Assembly (NCBI RefSeq): GCF_007859655.1
Contig: NZ_CP042304.1
Span: forward strand, 4,404,501 to 4,468,500
Length of the DNA stretch: 64,000 bases
Reading direction: 5' to 3'
DNA from: Devosia ginsengisoli
Lineage (GTDB): Bacteria > Pseudomonadota > Alphaproteobacteria > Rhizobiales > Devosiaceae
Below the pieces are notes generated by a model, which was given only the letters and a program-made list of their open reading frames with translations, did not search any database and was not told the origin of the DNA. Positions 34,620 to 43,570 of this stretch are shown one piece after another. The translations under genes were made by a program, and so were the position numbers. Position 1 is the stretch's first letter; the number at the start of each line of letters is the position of its first letter.

Positions 34620-35192
34620 CTATCGTCTCGGCTCGTACCGTAGCGCTATGGCGCCCGAGCTGAGTTCCTTGCGATCGACGAGCTTCAGCTCGACATATTT
34701 GGAGAGCCCGGCGAACGGGGTAGGCCCGTGGCCGGCAAGTCTGGGCTGCACCACGAATTCGTACTCGTCGATCAGGCCCAGCTCCGCCAGCGCCAGCGGG
34801 AGCTGCACGCCGCCGGTGAACAGCGCCTTGCCGGGCTGCTGCTTGAGCTTCTGTACCGCCTCGCCCAGGTCGCCGCGCACGAGTTCGGCGTTCCAGTCGA
34901 CCCGGTCGAGCGTGCTTGAAACGACGTGTTTCTCCATCGCGTCGATGGTGCGGGCGAACGGCTCGGTCCAGTCGGGCGGTGTCATGGTCCGCGTTTCCAG
35001 CCGCCATGCAGCTTCCATCATCTGGTAGGTGACGCGACCAAAGAGCAGGGCGTCGGCCCGGGCGATGGTCTCGGTGGCGTGGCGATGCGTGGCGCGCAGT
35101 TGCTCCTGCAGCAGGGCCGCGTCGGCTGGTCCGGCATTGTGGTCGACGCAGCCGTCGAGCGTGACATTGATGGAGTAGAGGAGGGGGCGCAT
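34620..35192 (-). CDS. RibD-C/dihydrofolate-reductase-like oxidoreductase
   Basis: A 190-residue protein of the DHFR/RibD C-terminal family: LLYSINVTLDGCVDH, ADALLFGRVTYQMMEAAW, KHVVSSTLDRVDWNAELVRGD, and KALFTGGVQLPLALAELGLIDEYEFVVQPRL. These proteins bind NADPH, and true folate reduction is not implied. It is the last gene of an operon after an SRPBCC protein, with one-base start/stop overlap (TAATG). A related but distinct copy lies at 37004-37582. Confidence 0.8.
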   Translation of the reverse strand: MRPLLYSINVTLDGCVDHNAGPADAALLQEQLRATHRHATETIARADALLFGRVTYQMMEAAWRLETRTMTPPDWTEPFARTIDAMEKHVVSSTLDRVDWNAELVRGDLGEAVQKLKQQPGKALFTGGVQLPLALAELGLIDEYEFVVQPRLAGHGPTPFAGLSKYVELKLVDRKELSSGAIALRYEPRR

Positions 35193-35710
35193 TAGGGTTG
35201 TTGCTCCTGTGTTGCGCGGGCCGCTATGGCCAGCTCGAAGCGTTGTAGCTGGCTGGTCAGTCCGGCGATGGCGCCGCGTGTCATTTCGGGATCCGGGTGA
35301 CGATCGGCGGTGAGGATCATGCGCACGCGCCCGGCCTCGGCATGCAGCTCGACCAGCATGTCGTAGGGATAGGACTCGACGCCGGGGACGAAGTCGATGT
35401 CGAAGCGAATCCGCAGGCGCCGATGAGGCACGATCTCGATGAATCGAGCGCTCACCCACGCCGTCGGCGGCCTGTTGAGTTTCGCCATATAGGCGATCTC
35501 CTCGGCGCCCACCGCGGTCATCACGTGATCGAAGGCACCGCCGACCCGCAGCTCGAGGACCGAGACCTCGAAGCGCATGCCCTCGGGCGCGAACCATGCC
35601 TCGAGCCCTTCCCTGGTGGTCCACAGCGCCCAGACATCCTCGATCGAGGCGTCATAGACGCGCTCGAAGCTGATACTATCAGCCCCTGTCCCGCTGGCCT
35701 GTACCATCAT
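35192..35710 (-). CDS. SRPBCC/AHSA1-family protein
   Basis: A 172-residue START-like protein: FERVYDASIEDVWALWTTREGLEAWFAPEG is the typical AHSA1 N terminus, and RVRMILTADRHPDPEMTRGAI lies near the end. It is translationally coupled to an ArsR-type regulator (ATGATG overlapping the ArsR stop), an arrangement very common for this family. The family has Hsp90-activator-like and ligand-binding members. The ligand is unknown. Confidence 0.85.
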   Translation of the reverse strand: MMVQASGTGADSISFERVYDASIEDVWALWTTREGLEAWFAPEGMRFEVSVLELRVGGAFDHVMTAVGAEEIAYMAKLNRPPTAWVSARFIEIVPHRRLRIRFDIDFVPGVESYPYDMLVELHAEAGRVRMILTADRHPDPEMTRGAIAGLTSQLQRFELAIAARATQEQQP

Positions 35711-36036
35711 TTCTTCCTCTCGCTCTGCCGTCGCGCCAGGGCGGCGTCGAAGCGATCGAGCCGGCCCTCCCAAAGCCTGCGATAGCCCTGAACCCAGTCG
35801 TCGACCGCCCGGAACGGCTCGGGCCGGAGCGAATAGAGGCGCCTCGCCCCATCCGGCCGCATGGTGACGAAGCCGGCTTCGCCCAGGATACGCAGGTGGC
35901 GCGAAACGCCGGACTGATCGATATCGACAGCGCGAACCAGGTCGCCCACGGCCTGCTCGCCTTCTGCCAGCGCCGCGACGATGCGGAACCGCGTCGGGTC
36001 GGCCAATGTCTGGAATACGTTTTGTTGCATCATCAT
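35707..36036 (-). CDS. ArsR-family winged-helix regulator
   Basis: A 109-residue regulator with the ArsR core NVFQTLADPTRFRIVAALAEGEQAVGDLVRA, the recognition helix region DQSGVSRHLRILGEAGFVTMRPDGARRLYSL, and a basic tail. No metal-binding ELCVCDL-like cysteine motif is present, so it is not a metal sensor of the classical kind. Three ATG codons in a row (36036, 36033, 36030) leave the start uncertain. It heads the operon ArsR-SRPBCC-DHFR-like. Confidence 0.85.
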   Translation of the reverse strand: MMMQQNVFQTLADPTRFRIVAALAEGEQAVGDLVRAVDIDQSGVSRHLRILGEAGFVTMRPDGARRLYSLRPEPFRAVDDWVQGYRRLWEGRLDRFDAALARRQSERKK

Positions 36037-36058
36037 GCATATGTATATAGATGCATAT
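36035..36058. promoter_or_regulatory. Repeated ATGCATAT motif at the ArsR start, candidate operator
   Basis: ATGCATAT occurs at 36035-36042 and again at 36051-36058, 16 bases apart start to start. Each contains the palindrome ATGCAT. The pair covers the first possible start codon and the leader of the ArsR gene, as expected for autorepression. Confidence 0.45.
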
Positions 36059-36198
36059 TCAAGGTCAAGCCGGTTCCGCGCCGGGGCGCCGCGCTATCGC
36101 TGGGCCCGATGGTTTGCGACGGTAGCGACAGGCCCTATGGTCGCTCTTCCCGGCTGCCGATAAAGCCATTAATGTTCCCCCGCTGGATGGGGGATTCC

Positions 36199-36888
36199 AT
36201 GTCGAAAATCTTGATCATCGCGCCGCTGCTTGCGGTGCTGAGTGGCGGTGCCGTGCTGGCGCAGGATAGGCCGGCCGCGCCGGCTTTCGACTGGACCGGC
36301 TTCTACCTGGGCATTCAGGGCGGCTATCAGGGCGGAGAGACCCGTGTTACCGAATTCTTTTCGGCAACGGGACTGCCGACGGGCTATACCCCCCACGCCG
36401 ATATGGATGGGTTCACCGGCGGCGGCCATATCGGCTATATCTACCAGACCGGCTTCGTGGTGCTCGGCGTAGAGGCCGATGCCGAACTCACCAATATTAC
36501 CGGCAGGCACACAACCGCTTCGAGTATTTTCGAGACCACCCAGCAGTGGCAAGCCTCATTGCGGGCGCGGCTGGGCCTGACGGCAGCCGACAGGCTGTTG
36601 ATCTATGCCACCGGGGGCCTGGCGGTAACCGGGTTCGACAATGCCGGCAATTATTTGCCGGGTCCCTTTACAAAGGAATGGAACGGTATCGCCGCCGGCG
36701 GAACGATCGGCCTTGGGGCCGAATATGCCATTACAGATCATGTGAGCCTGCGCGGCGAATATCGTTATAGCGATTTCGGCAGCTTCGATTTCGACTGGCT
36801 CAATATCGGCGGCTTCGGCATAGACGCGCATTATGAGCAGACGCTCAGGACGCATTCGGTCAGGGCGGGGCTGAGCTACCGGTTCTGA
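36199..36888 (+). CDS. Outer-membrane beta-barrel protein, Omp25/31 type
   Basis: A 229-residue protein with a signal peptide (ILIIAPLLAVLSGGAVLAQ) and an eight-stranded-barrel pattern: FDWTGFYLGIQGGYQGG, GGGHIGYIYQTGFVVLGVEADAE, SLRARLGLTAADRLLIYATGGLA, SLRGEYRYSDFG, and a terminal Phe strand (HSVRAGLSYRF). This matches the small porin-like Omp25/Omp31 group of Hyphomicrobiales. ATG at 36199 follows GGGGGA. It stands alone. Confidence 0.85.
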   Translation: MSKILIIAPLLAVLSGGAVLAQDRPAAPAFDWTGFYLGIQGGYQGGETRVTEFFSATGLPTGYTPHADMDGFTGGGHIGYIYQTGFVVLGVEADAELTNITGRHTTASSIFETTQQWQASLRARLGLTAADRLLIYATGGLAVTGFDNAGNYLPGPFTKEWNGIAAGGTIGLGAEYAITDHVSLRGEYRYSDFGSFDFDWLNIGGFGIDAHYEQTLRTHSVRAGLSYRF

Positions 36889-37003
36889 AGGGGAGCACGC
36901 GGCGCGGGGCTGCGCTCCCCACGCAACCCCACCCGCCCCCTGTCTTTCATGTCGGAACACGTCTCCCTCGTTCGTCGTAGAGATGAATGTGAGGAGAACC
37001 ACC

Positions 37004-37582
37004 ATGACTGTTACCTACACTTTCGACGTCTTCATGAGCCTCGATGGCTTCGGCTCCGTCAGTCGCGGTTGGGGCGGGTATTGGGGCAAGCAGGGGCCTG
37101 AACTGCTCGCGCACCGGCTTGCTTTGTACAATCAGGAGCAGTGGATGGTGCTGGGTGCCCATACCTATCGGGCCTTTGCGCAAATGCTGGCCGAGAGCAG
37201 CGGGGAATCAGAGGTGCACGACGCCTGGGTGACGCGGATGCGGCACCTGCCGGCAATAGTGGTGTCGAACACGCTGGACGAGCCGCTCGACTGGCCGGAT
37301 GCGACCCTCGCCAGGGGCGACGCAGTCGAGGTTGTTGCCCGCCTCAAGGAAGAATCCAGTGTGCCGTTGCGCTCGCATGGCAGCCTGTCGATGAACCGGG
37401 CGCTGATGAAAGCAGGGCTGGTGGATCGGGTTCAGGTGACGCTGTTTCCGGTGATTACCGGCGAGACCGGAACGGAGCCAATTTTCGGCGGCGCTGCCGA
37501 CTTCGACCTCGAACTGCTCGAGCAGCGGACGCTCGACGGCCGCACGCAGCAGTTGATCTACCGACCCAGCCTGCATGCCTGA
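37004..37582 (+). CDS. RibD-C/dihydrofolate-reductase-like oxidoreductase (second copy)
   Basis: A 192-residue member of the DHFR/RibD C-terminal family: TYTFDVFMSLDGFGS, QWMVLGAHTYRAFAQ, LPAIVVSNTLDEPLDW, and GSLSMNRALMKAGLVDRVQVTLFPVITG. ATG at 37004 follows GGAG. Although it shares the family with the product of 34620-35192, it is only distantly similar, so a recent duplication is not indicated. No operon partner. Confidence 0.78.
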   Translation: MTVTYTFDVFMSLDGFGSVSRGWGGYWGKQGPELLAHRLALYNQEQWMVLGAHTYRAFAQMLAESSGESEVHDAWVTRMRHLPAIVVSNTLDEPLDWPDATLARGDAVEVVARLKEESSVPLRSHGSLSMNRALMKAGLVDRVQVTLFPVITGETGTEPIFGGAADFDLELLEQRTLDGRTQQLIYRPSLHA

Positions 37583-37730
37583 TTTGCGGATGGCCTGACA
37601 CCGGGCAGTCCGTCTCGCACAGCAAGAACGGTCAAAGGCGAACACTGAATCTCCGATAGGCTTTTGGCGATCGTATCGTTTGCCACAGGGGGCCTTGCGG
37701 CATTGCGCTGTGCTGGCTGGGGATTTTTGC

Positions 37731-40700
37731 ATGATTAACTGCTCATCCGCTGTTTTCGCCGCGACCGGGGCCGCCTCGTCCCGTCGCGTATTGCTCTGCG
37801 GCATTTCTGCGCTGGCACTGGCGCTGGTTTGCATAGCGCCGACCCCGGTTCTGGCACAGATGATCACCCAGGGTGGGGGTAATGGTGGTGACCCTGGCAA
37901 CCTAGGTAAATCTGGCCCAGGAGGTATTGCAGGCGGCGGCGGTGGCGGCGGCGGTTATGGGGGGGCCGGGGGCTCGGCCGCAACTGTTCCTGGTGGCTCG
38001 GCATTGGCAGGTGGTACAGCAATAGGCGCCGGCGGCGCGCCAGGCTCTCCCAATGGCCTTGCCGCAGGCGGCGGCGGCGGTGGCGCCGGCCGCTTGGGCG
38101 GCGTCAACACCCCGGGAGATGGCGGAAACGGTGGCGGAAATCCATCTGATCCCGGACTGAACGGAATCCCCGGTGCTGGCGCAGCCAACGTCGGTGGCGG
38201 CGGCGGTGGCGGTGGCGCAGGCGGGACGATCATCGACGGAATGAGCGCCGTTCTGGCACCGGCGGCGGGTGGCAATGGCGGCAATGGCGGTGCCGGCAGC
38301 ATGACCGGCGGTGGCGGTGGCGGCGGCGTGGGGGTGGTACTGCTCAACGGCGCCGGCTTCACACTCTCTACCACAACGCTCGGTGCCGGGATCATCTCGG
38401 GCGGCGATGGCGGTGACGGCTACACCGGCGGCGGTAGCGGCGCCGGCATGTTCCTTTATGATGGCGGCACCCTGTCTCACGAGGCCGGCACCATCACCGG
38501 TGGTTCTGGCGGAGATGCACCAGGCACGATAGCCGGCGGTGGCGGCACTGGCGTCCTCAGCAATAACGGTGTCATCGACAATCAAGCGACTATCACCGGC
38601 GGACAGGGTGGTGCCGGCAGCAGTGGAGGTGCGGGCGGCGCCGGCATCGAGGCCTGGGGTGGCAGCATCATCAATGCCACCACCATTGTCGGCGGCAATG
38701 GCGGTGCTAGTTCCTATGGTGGTGGTTTTGGCTATGGCGGTGCGGGCATTGTCTTCAGGGACGGTCAAACCGCGATCGTGACCAATAGCGGCACCATAAG
38801 CGGCGGTAATGGCGGCGGCGGTGGCGCCGGTATTTTCGGCGCTACGACGGGCGGCATCACTATCGTCAATGGCGGTGTCATCAATGGCGGCCTGGCAGAC
38901 AGCGGCAACCAAGCTGAAGCCGTTATCTTCGGCGGGAATGACAACCGGCTGGAACTGCTCAGTGGTTACAGTTTCGTTGGCAATGTCGTGGCGGGCGGCG
39001 GCACGGGCAATGTGCTGGCGCTGGGCGGCGCGGTGAATGCCGGTTTCGACCTTTCGCAGATTGGCGCTGCGGCGCTGTTCCAGGGCTTTACCGAGTTCGA
39101 GAAGGCTGGCACCGGCACCTGGACGCTGACCGGCACCAGCGCCTTTACCGGTCCGACCAGCGTCAATGAAGGCACATTGCTGGTCAACGGCGACCTCTCA
39201 TTGTCGGCGGTGACGGTCAATAGCGGCGGCATTCTGGGTGGCAATGGCGTGCTGGGAGATGTGACGATCGCCTCGGGTGGGACCCTGGCGCCGGGCAATT
39301 CCATCGACACCATCCATGCCGGTGCGCTGCGCTATGGCGCCGGCGCCATCCACGAGGTGGAACTGGCCGATAGCGGCAACACGGCCGGCACCGACAGTGA
39401 CCTGACCATTGCCAGCGGCGTGGTCAATATCGACATCGGCGCCATCCTGCATGTCACGCCGGAAAACGGCACCGATGACGGCAAGACCTATACGCCCGGC
39501 CTCACCTATACGATCATCACCTCGACGAGCGGTGCCGCCACCGGGGTCGCCGGCACGTTCGGAACGGTGGCGGACGACTATCTCTATCTCGATTTCACCG
39601 ACAGCTACGATAGCCACAACGTCTATCTGACCAGCCATATTCCCGGCGCGACGACCTTCTGTCTGGCCGGCTTCACCGTCAACCAGTGTGCGGCGGCCGA
39701 GGGGACGCAATCCGTGGGGTCAGGAGCTTTGTTCAACGCCATCGTCAACCTGACTGACAAGGATGTGGCCGGCGCCGCCTTCGACGCGCTTTCGGGCGAA
39801 ATCCATGCCTCGGGCCAGGCGGTGCTGATCGATGGCAGCCACTTCGTTTCCGACGCGGTAAACGATCGTATCAGGGCCAGCTTCGCGGCCCTGGGGCAGC
39901 AGGATGCGCCTGTTCTGGCCTATGCCGGCACGGGCGGCAATATGGCGAGCTCGGCCATTGGCGGGGCGCTGGTCCCCACGCCGGCCGAGCGCTTCGCGGC
40001 CTGGGGCTCCGCTTTCGGGGGCTGGGGCCATCGCAATAGCGATGGCAATGCCGCCGGACTGGACAGCGCCACCGGCGGCATGGTGGCCGGCATTGACGGC
40101 CTGGTCACCGACACCGCGCTTCTGGGTGTAGTGGCTGGCTATACCCGTTCCGGCTTCGACGCCGCCGACCGGGCGTCATCGGGCCATGCCGACACCTATT
40201 ATCTGGGCGCCTATGGCGGCACCGAGATCGGCGCGCTCGGTATCAGGGGCGGGGCGAGCTATGGCTGGAGCCATATCGACACGACGCGCAATGTCGCCTT
40301 CCCCGGCTTTACCGACACGTTGACTGCCGGCTACGGCGCCGGCCTGTTCCAGGCCTTCGGCGAAGTGAGCTATCGCTTCGACACCCCGGCCGCCAGCTTC
40401 GAGCCCTTCGCCAACCTCACCCATGTGAGCCTGCATACCGACGGCTATACCGAAACAGGCGGCGCCGCGGCCCTGACGAGCGCCGGCCAGACCACCAATA
40501 CCACATTCGCGACATTGGGCCTGCGGGCCTCGACGGCGTTCGAACTCGGCGACATCGCGGCGAAGGCGCATGGCACGCTGGGCTGGCAACATGCTTTCGG
40601 CGATACCGTGCCGACCGCGACCCATGCGCTGGCCGGCGGCGACGCGTTTTCGGTCGCGGGTTCGCCCATCGCCCGGGACGCCGCCATGGTCGAAGCCGGT

Positions 40701-40811
40701 CTCGATTTCACCCTGGCGCCCAATGCCACGCTGGGATTTTCGTATAATGGCCGGTTCGGTGGCGGCGCTTACGAGAACGGCGCAAGGGCCAGTCTCAGCG
40801 TCAAGTTCTGA
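37731..40811 (+). CDS. Autotransporter with Gly-rich passenger
   Basis: A 1026-residue type V secretion protein. A long signal sequence ends near residue 43 (ALALALVCIAPTPVLAQ). The passenger, about 45-440, is dominated by Gly/Ala/Asn repeats such as GGNGGNGGAG and GTISGGNGG. A PATR-like element follows (GTGTWTLTGTSAFTGPTSVNEGTLLVNGD, given here as GTGTWTLTG...NEGTLLVNGD, near 460-490). The C-terminal translocator barrel begins near residue 750 (ERFAAWGSAFGGWG) and ends with the strand ARASLSVKF. ATG at 37731 follows GGGGA; the upstream TTG at 37680 is less likely. The low-complexity DNA makes long false antisense frames. Confidence 0.88.
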   Translation: MINCSSAVFAATGAASSRRVLLCGISALALALVCIAPTPVLAQMITQGGGNGGDPGNLGKSGPGGIAGGGGGGGGYGGAGGSAATVPGGSALAGGTAIGAGGAPGSPNGLAAGGGGGGAGRLGGVNTPGDGGNGGGNPSDPGLNGIPGAGAANVGGGGGGGGAGGTIIDGMSAVLAPAAGGNGGNGGAGSMTGGGGGGGVGVVLLNGAGFTLSTTTLGAGIISGGDGGDGYTGGGSGAGMFLYDGGTLSHEAGTITGGSGGDAPGTIAGGGGTGVLSNNGVIDNQATITGGQGGAGSSGGAGGAGIEAWGGSIINATTIVGGNGGASSYGGGFGYGGAGIVFRDGQTAIVTNSGTISGGNGGGGGAGIFGATTGGITIVNGGVINGGLADSGNQAEAVIFGGNDNRLELLSGYSFVGNVVAGGGTGNVLALGGAVNAGFDLSQIGAAALFQGFTEFEKAGTGTWTLTGTSAFTGPTSVNEGTLLVNGDLSLSAVTVNSGGILGGNGVLGDVTIASGGTLAPGNSIDTIHAGALRYGAGAIHEVELADSGNTAGTDSDLTIASGVVNIDIGAILHVTPENGTDDGKTYTPGLTYTIITSTSGAATGVAGTFGTVADDYLYLDFTDSYDSHNVYLTSHIPGATTFCLAGFTVNQCAAAEGTQSVGSGALFNAIVNLTDKDVAGAAFDALSGEIHASGQAVLIDGSHFVSDAVNDRIRASFAALGQQDAPVLAYAGTGGNMASSAIGGALVPTPAERFAAWGSAFGGWGHRNSDGNAAGLDSATGGMVAGIDGLVTDTALLGVVAGYTRSGFDAADRASSGHADTYYLGAYGGTEIGALGIRGGASYGWSHIDTTRNVAFPGFTDTLTAGYGAGLFQAFGEVSYRFDTPAASFEPFANLTHVSLHTDGYTETGGAAALTSAGQTTNTTFATLGLRASTAFELGDIAAKAHGTLGWQHAFGDTVPTATHALAGGDAFSVAGSPIARDAAMVEAGLDFTLAPNATLGFSYNGRFGGGAYENGARASLSVKF

Positions 40812-40826
40812 GCCACCTGGTGCGGC

Positions 40827-41288
40827 TTACAGGCGTTCGAAGGTCTGGGACAGGTCAGGCTCCCAGCCGGCGCCCTCGCGCGACATCTCGCCCGTGCTGA
40901 CCATTCTTGCGCCATGGGGCTCAATGGCGAAGGTCATGCGCTGCGAGAATTTGGGGTCCATGCGCTGCATGGCAAAGCCGTTTTCGCCAAGGGTGACGTC
41001 ATACTTGCGGGAGACACCGCGCTCGTCGAAATAGCTGATGAAGAGGGTGCCGGCCGCGTCATCGCTGCCGATAATGGCAATGCCGTCGGGAAACCGCAGG
41101 TCATCGACCTCGGATCGCCAGACGACAAATGCGCCGCCGTCCTGCCACGCGAATGAAATCCGGCCGTGCAAGGTGACGCCGGGCATGGCCGGATGCGTTC
41201 CCGTGGTGCGCCATTGCCCGATGATCCGCTCGAAGAATTTGAGCTGCGGATTGGCGATATTGGCCTTGGCGCCGATGTCATCTGCCAT
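40827..41288 (-). CDS. DUF1579/lipocalin-like protein of unknown function
   Basis: A 153-residue, beta-rich protein: LKFFERIIGQWRTTGTHPAMPGVTLHGRISFAW, then FVVWRSEVDDLRFPDGIAIIGSD and GTLFISYFDERGVSRKYDV. The pattern of strand and GxW near the N terminus resembles the DUF1579 and lipocalin-like calycin group. There is no signal peptide. It follows lysA on the same strand by 17 bases and is probably co-transcribed with it. Confidence 0.55.
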   Translation of the reverse strand: MADDIGAKANIANPQLKFFERIIGQWRTTGTHPAMPGVTLHGRISFAWQDGGAFVVWRSEVDDLRFPDGIAIIGSDDAAGTLFISYFDERGVSRKYDVTLGENGFAMQRMDPKFSQRMTFAIEPHGARMVSTGEMSREGAGWEPDLSQTFERL

Positions 41289-41305
41289 GATGCGTCCTTC
41301 CAGGC

Positions 41306-42571
41306 TCAGAGCGTGCCGCCGCCCTCTTCGAGGTCGAGCAATTGTTCGAGCGGCTGGCGCTTGCGGATGAGCGTGAGTGCGCCGCCATCGAGCATGACTT
41401 CGGGGGCGAGGGGGCGCGTATTGTAGTTCGAGGACATGGCGGCGCCATAGGCGCCGGTGTCGCGCAGGATGGCCAGGTCGCCAACTGCGGGCAGCGGCAG
41501 GTCGCGGAATTCGACATAGCCGCCATCCTTCTGGGTGAAGACGTCGCCGGATTCGCAGAGCGGGCCGGCCACGGCCAGGGGATGGGTGGGGCCGGCCACC
41601 GGCACGCCGGATGGCGTGACGAAGCAGATATCGTGGTGGCTGCCATAGATGATGGGGCGGGCGAGGTCGCTGAAGCCGGCATCGATGAGCACGAAATGCT
41701 TGTCGGCCACCTGCTTGACCGCGCGGACTTCGGCCACCAGCAGGCCGGCATTGCCCACGAGATAGCGCCCGGGCTCCAGTTCGAGCCGGATCGGGCCGCC
41801 GGTGATGCGCTCGGCTTCGCGCCGCGTCTCGTTCCAGGCCGCGTGATATTCGGCAATGTCGATCTCGGGTTCGCCGTCGCGGTAGGGCACCGAAAGGCCG
41901 CCGCCCGCCGAAATGGCTTCGAGCGGCCGATTGGCGCGCCGCACCATGTCCAGCATGCTGTCGCAGACGCGATGCAGGTGACCATAGTCGACGCCCGAGC
42001 CGATATGCATGTGCAGGCCGACCAAGGTGAGGCCGAATTCATCGACCAGCCGCAGGCTGTCCTCGAATTCCTCGTGCCAGATGCCATGCTTGCTCGAGGG
42101 CCCGCCGGTATTGGTCTTGCGGTTGTGGCCATGGCCGAAACCCGGATTGAGCCTGAGCCAGACCGGGTGGCCCCTTTTGGCGTGGCCGACCTGGCGCACC
42201 ATGTCGGGCGAGCCGCAATTGACCGGAATGCCCAATTCGACCACGCGGGCCAGCGTCGCTTCGTCGATGATATCGGCGGTGAAGACGATCTCGTTCCTGT
42301 CAGTGCCCGGCTCATAGCCGGCGCGCAGAGCGCGTTCGATCTCGCCGAGCGAGACGGCGTCGACCATGACGCCCATGGCGCGCAGCAGGCGCAGGATATG
42401 TGTATTGCTGTTGGCCTTCTGCGCATAGCGAACGCAATCGAAGGCCGACACCTGTGCCACCCGCTGGCGGATCGGTTCGGCCTCGTAGAGCCAGAGCGGC
42501 GTGCCGACGCCCTGGGCGGATTTCAGCGCGGCCTGGATCAGGTCCGGCCGCAAGGATTGGGGTCTGGTCAC
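41306..42571 (-). CDS. lysA: Diaminopimelate decarboxylase, E. coli-type
   Basis: Makes L-lysine from meso-diaminopimelate. The 421-residue PLP protein of fold type III shows the cofactor Lys52 in RYAQKANSN, LGEIERALRAGYEP, NPGFGHGHNRKTNTGG, HMHIGSGVDYGH, AISAGGGLSVPY, ELEPGRYLVGNAG and GPLCESGDVF. These strings match E. coli LysA as I remember it much more closely than the LysA usual in rhizobia, so transfer or an extra paralogue is possible. Start ATG at 42571. No lysR-type activator is adjacent. Confidence 0.88.
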   Translation of the reverse strand: MTRPQSLRPDLIQAALKSAQGVGTPLWLYEAEPIRQRVAQVSAFDCVRYAQKANSNTHILRLLRAMGVMVDAVSLGEIERALRAGYEPGTDRNEIVFTADIIDEATLARVVELGIPVNCGSPDMVRQVGHAKRGHPVWLRLNPGFGHGHNRKTNTGGPSSKHGIWHEEFEDSLRLVDEFGLTLVGLHMHIGSGVDYGHLHRVCDSMLDMVRRANRPLEAISAGGGLSVPYRDGEPEIDIAEYHAAWNETRREAERITGGPIRLELEPGRYLVGNAGLLVAEVRAVKQVADKHFVLIDAGFSDLARPIIYGSHHDICFVTPSGVPVAGPTHPLAVAGPLCESGDVFTQKDGGYVEFRDLPLPAVGDLAILRDTGAYGAAMSSNYNTRPLAPEVMLDGGALTLIRKRQPLEQLLDLEEGGGTL

Positions 42572-42645
42572 GAACAGTCTTCCGTCGGGTAATGGCCGAA
42601 GGTGTTTAGGCTATTCCCGGCGGGAGGGGAACCGGGCGGAGGGCG

Positions 42646-43431
42646 TCAACGCGCGGGCACCTCCAGTAAAGGCAGCAGCAGCTCGGGCATGCCGACTATT
42701 GTCGTCTCCGGCGGCTGGTCAGCGCGCAATTCAAGATAGAGCCGCATCGCATGGGTGAGGCCCGCCGCCACCGATTGCGTGCCATGGGTGGCCACGGTGG
42801 GCAGGAGCGCCTGGGCAATGCCGGCCTGTTCGAGCTTGCGCACGCCGCGCTGCGGCCGTCCGGCGCGCCGATGCAGCATGGGGCCGAGGACCGCGTCGCG
42901 GAAGAAGGCGATCGTGCCGATGGCCTCGAACAACTCACCCCGCTGCAGCTTCACGGCGGCATAATGCAGCCAGGTCCAGGCGCGATCCTCGAACCATTGG
43001 GGCGCCCTGTCCGGCCAGGCGATGCGGGCCCTGTCGAGGGCGCCGGAAACCGCCGCCGCGTCCCGCGCCCACAGGATCAGCGGGCGTTCGACGAGCCTGG
43101 TCAGGTCGGACAGGATGACGAATTTCAGGTCGACATGCAGCAGCTCAGGCCCATAGAGGCAGATGAGCAGGCGAGGCTCGCCCACATGTTCGCCGGTGAA
43201 GGCGGCGAGCAGGCCGCCCTGGTCACGGGCGATGTCGCCCCGTTCGGCCATGACCTGGGCATAGACGTCGTCCCTTACGACGAGCACCAGGTCGATGTCG
43301 GAAAAGGCGTCGAAGCCGCCATGCACCATCGATCCGCCGGCAAGGACGGCATCGAAGCGTGGGTCCTTGGCGAGCTTTTTAATCAGCGCATCGAGGAAGG
43401 TGGCATGCAGGGAAGGCAGGTTGCTGGTCAT
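42646..43431 (-). CDS. Nucleotidyltransferase-fold protein
   Basis: A 261-residue protein with a DNA-polymerase-beta-like nucleotidyltransferase core: VLAGGSMVHGGFDAFSDIDLVLVV, where GGS and the two Asp of SDIDL form the metal site near residues 31-50. A second acidic position may lie in LHVDLKFVILSD. The C-terminal half is helical. ATG at 43431 follows TTGGAG with good spacing. Family members modify antibiotics, tRNA or proteins. The target here is unknown. Confidence 0.75.
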   Translation of the reverse strand: MTSNLPSLHATFLDALIKKLAKDPRFDAVLAGGSMVHGGFDAFSDIDLVLVVRDDVYAQVMAERGDIARDQGGLLAAFTGEHVGEPRLLICLYGPELLHVDLKFVILSDLTRLVERPLILWARDAAAVSGALDRARIAWPDRAPQWFEDRAWTWLHYAAVKLQRGELFEAIGTIAFFRDAVLGPMLHRRAGRPQRGVRKLEQAGIAQALLPTVATHGTQSVAAGLTHAMRLYLELRADQPPETTIVGMPELLLPLLEVPAR

Positions 43432-43570
43432 TCGATTCTCCAAGCCAGCAGTTCAGGTTATGGCGAACCCACCATTCGTGCAACTTACCCCCGATGGTGT
43501 GCCGCGCAGGGGCGCAATTGGCGATCCTGGCCGCTGGCGCCGATGTCCTGTGCCATGCTGTGCCCGCAGG

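Noticed and set aside
38240..38420. CRISPR-like periodic repeats in the Gly-rich coding region
   Set aside because: The periodicity reflects GGN codon repeats within a protein. There are no conserved direct repeats with unique spacers, and no cas genes.
37902..38912. Long antisense frame within the Gly-rich autotransporter
   Set aside because: It arises from the GGC/GGT repeat composition. The product is an Ala/Thr low-complexity string with no start signal.
41342..42592. 416-codon plus-strand frame opposite lysA
   Set aside because: Shadow of the decarboxylase gene. No ribosome-binding site and no family pattern.
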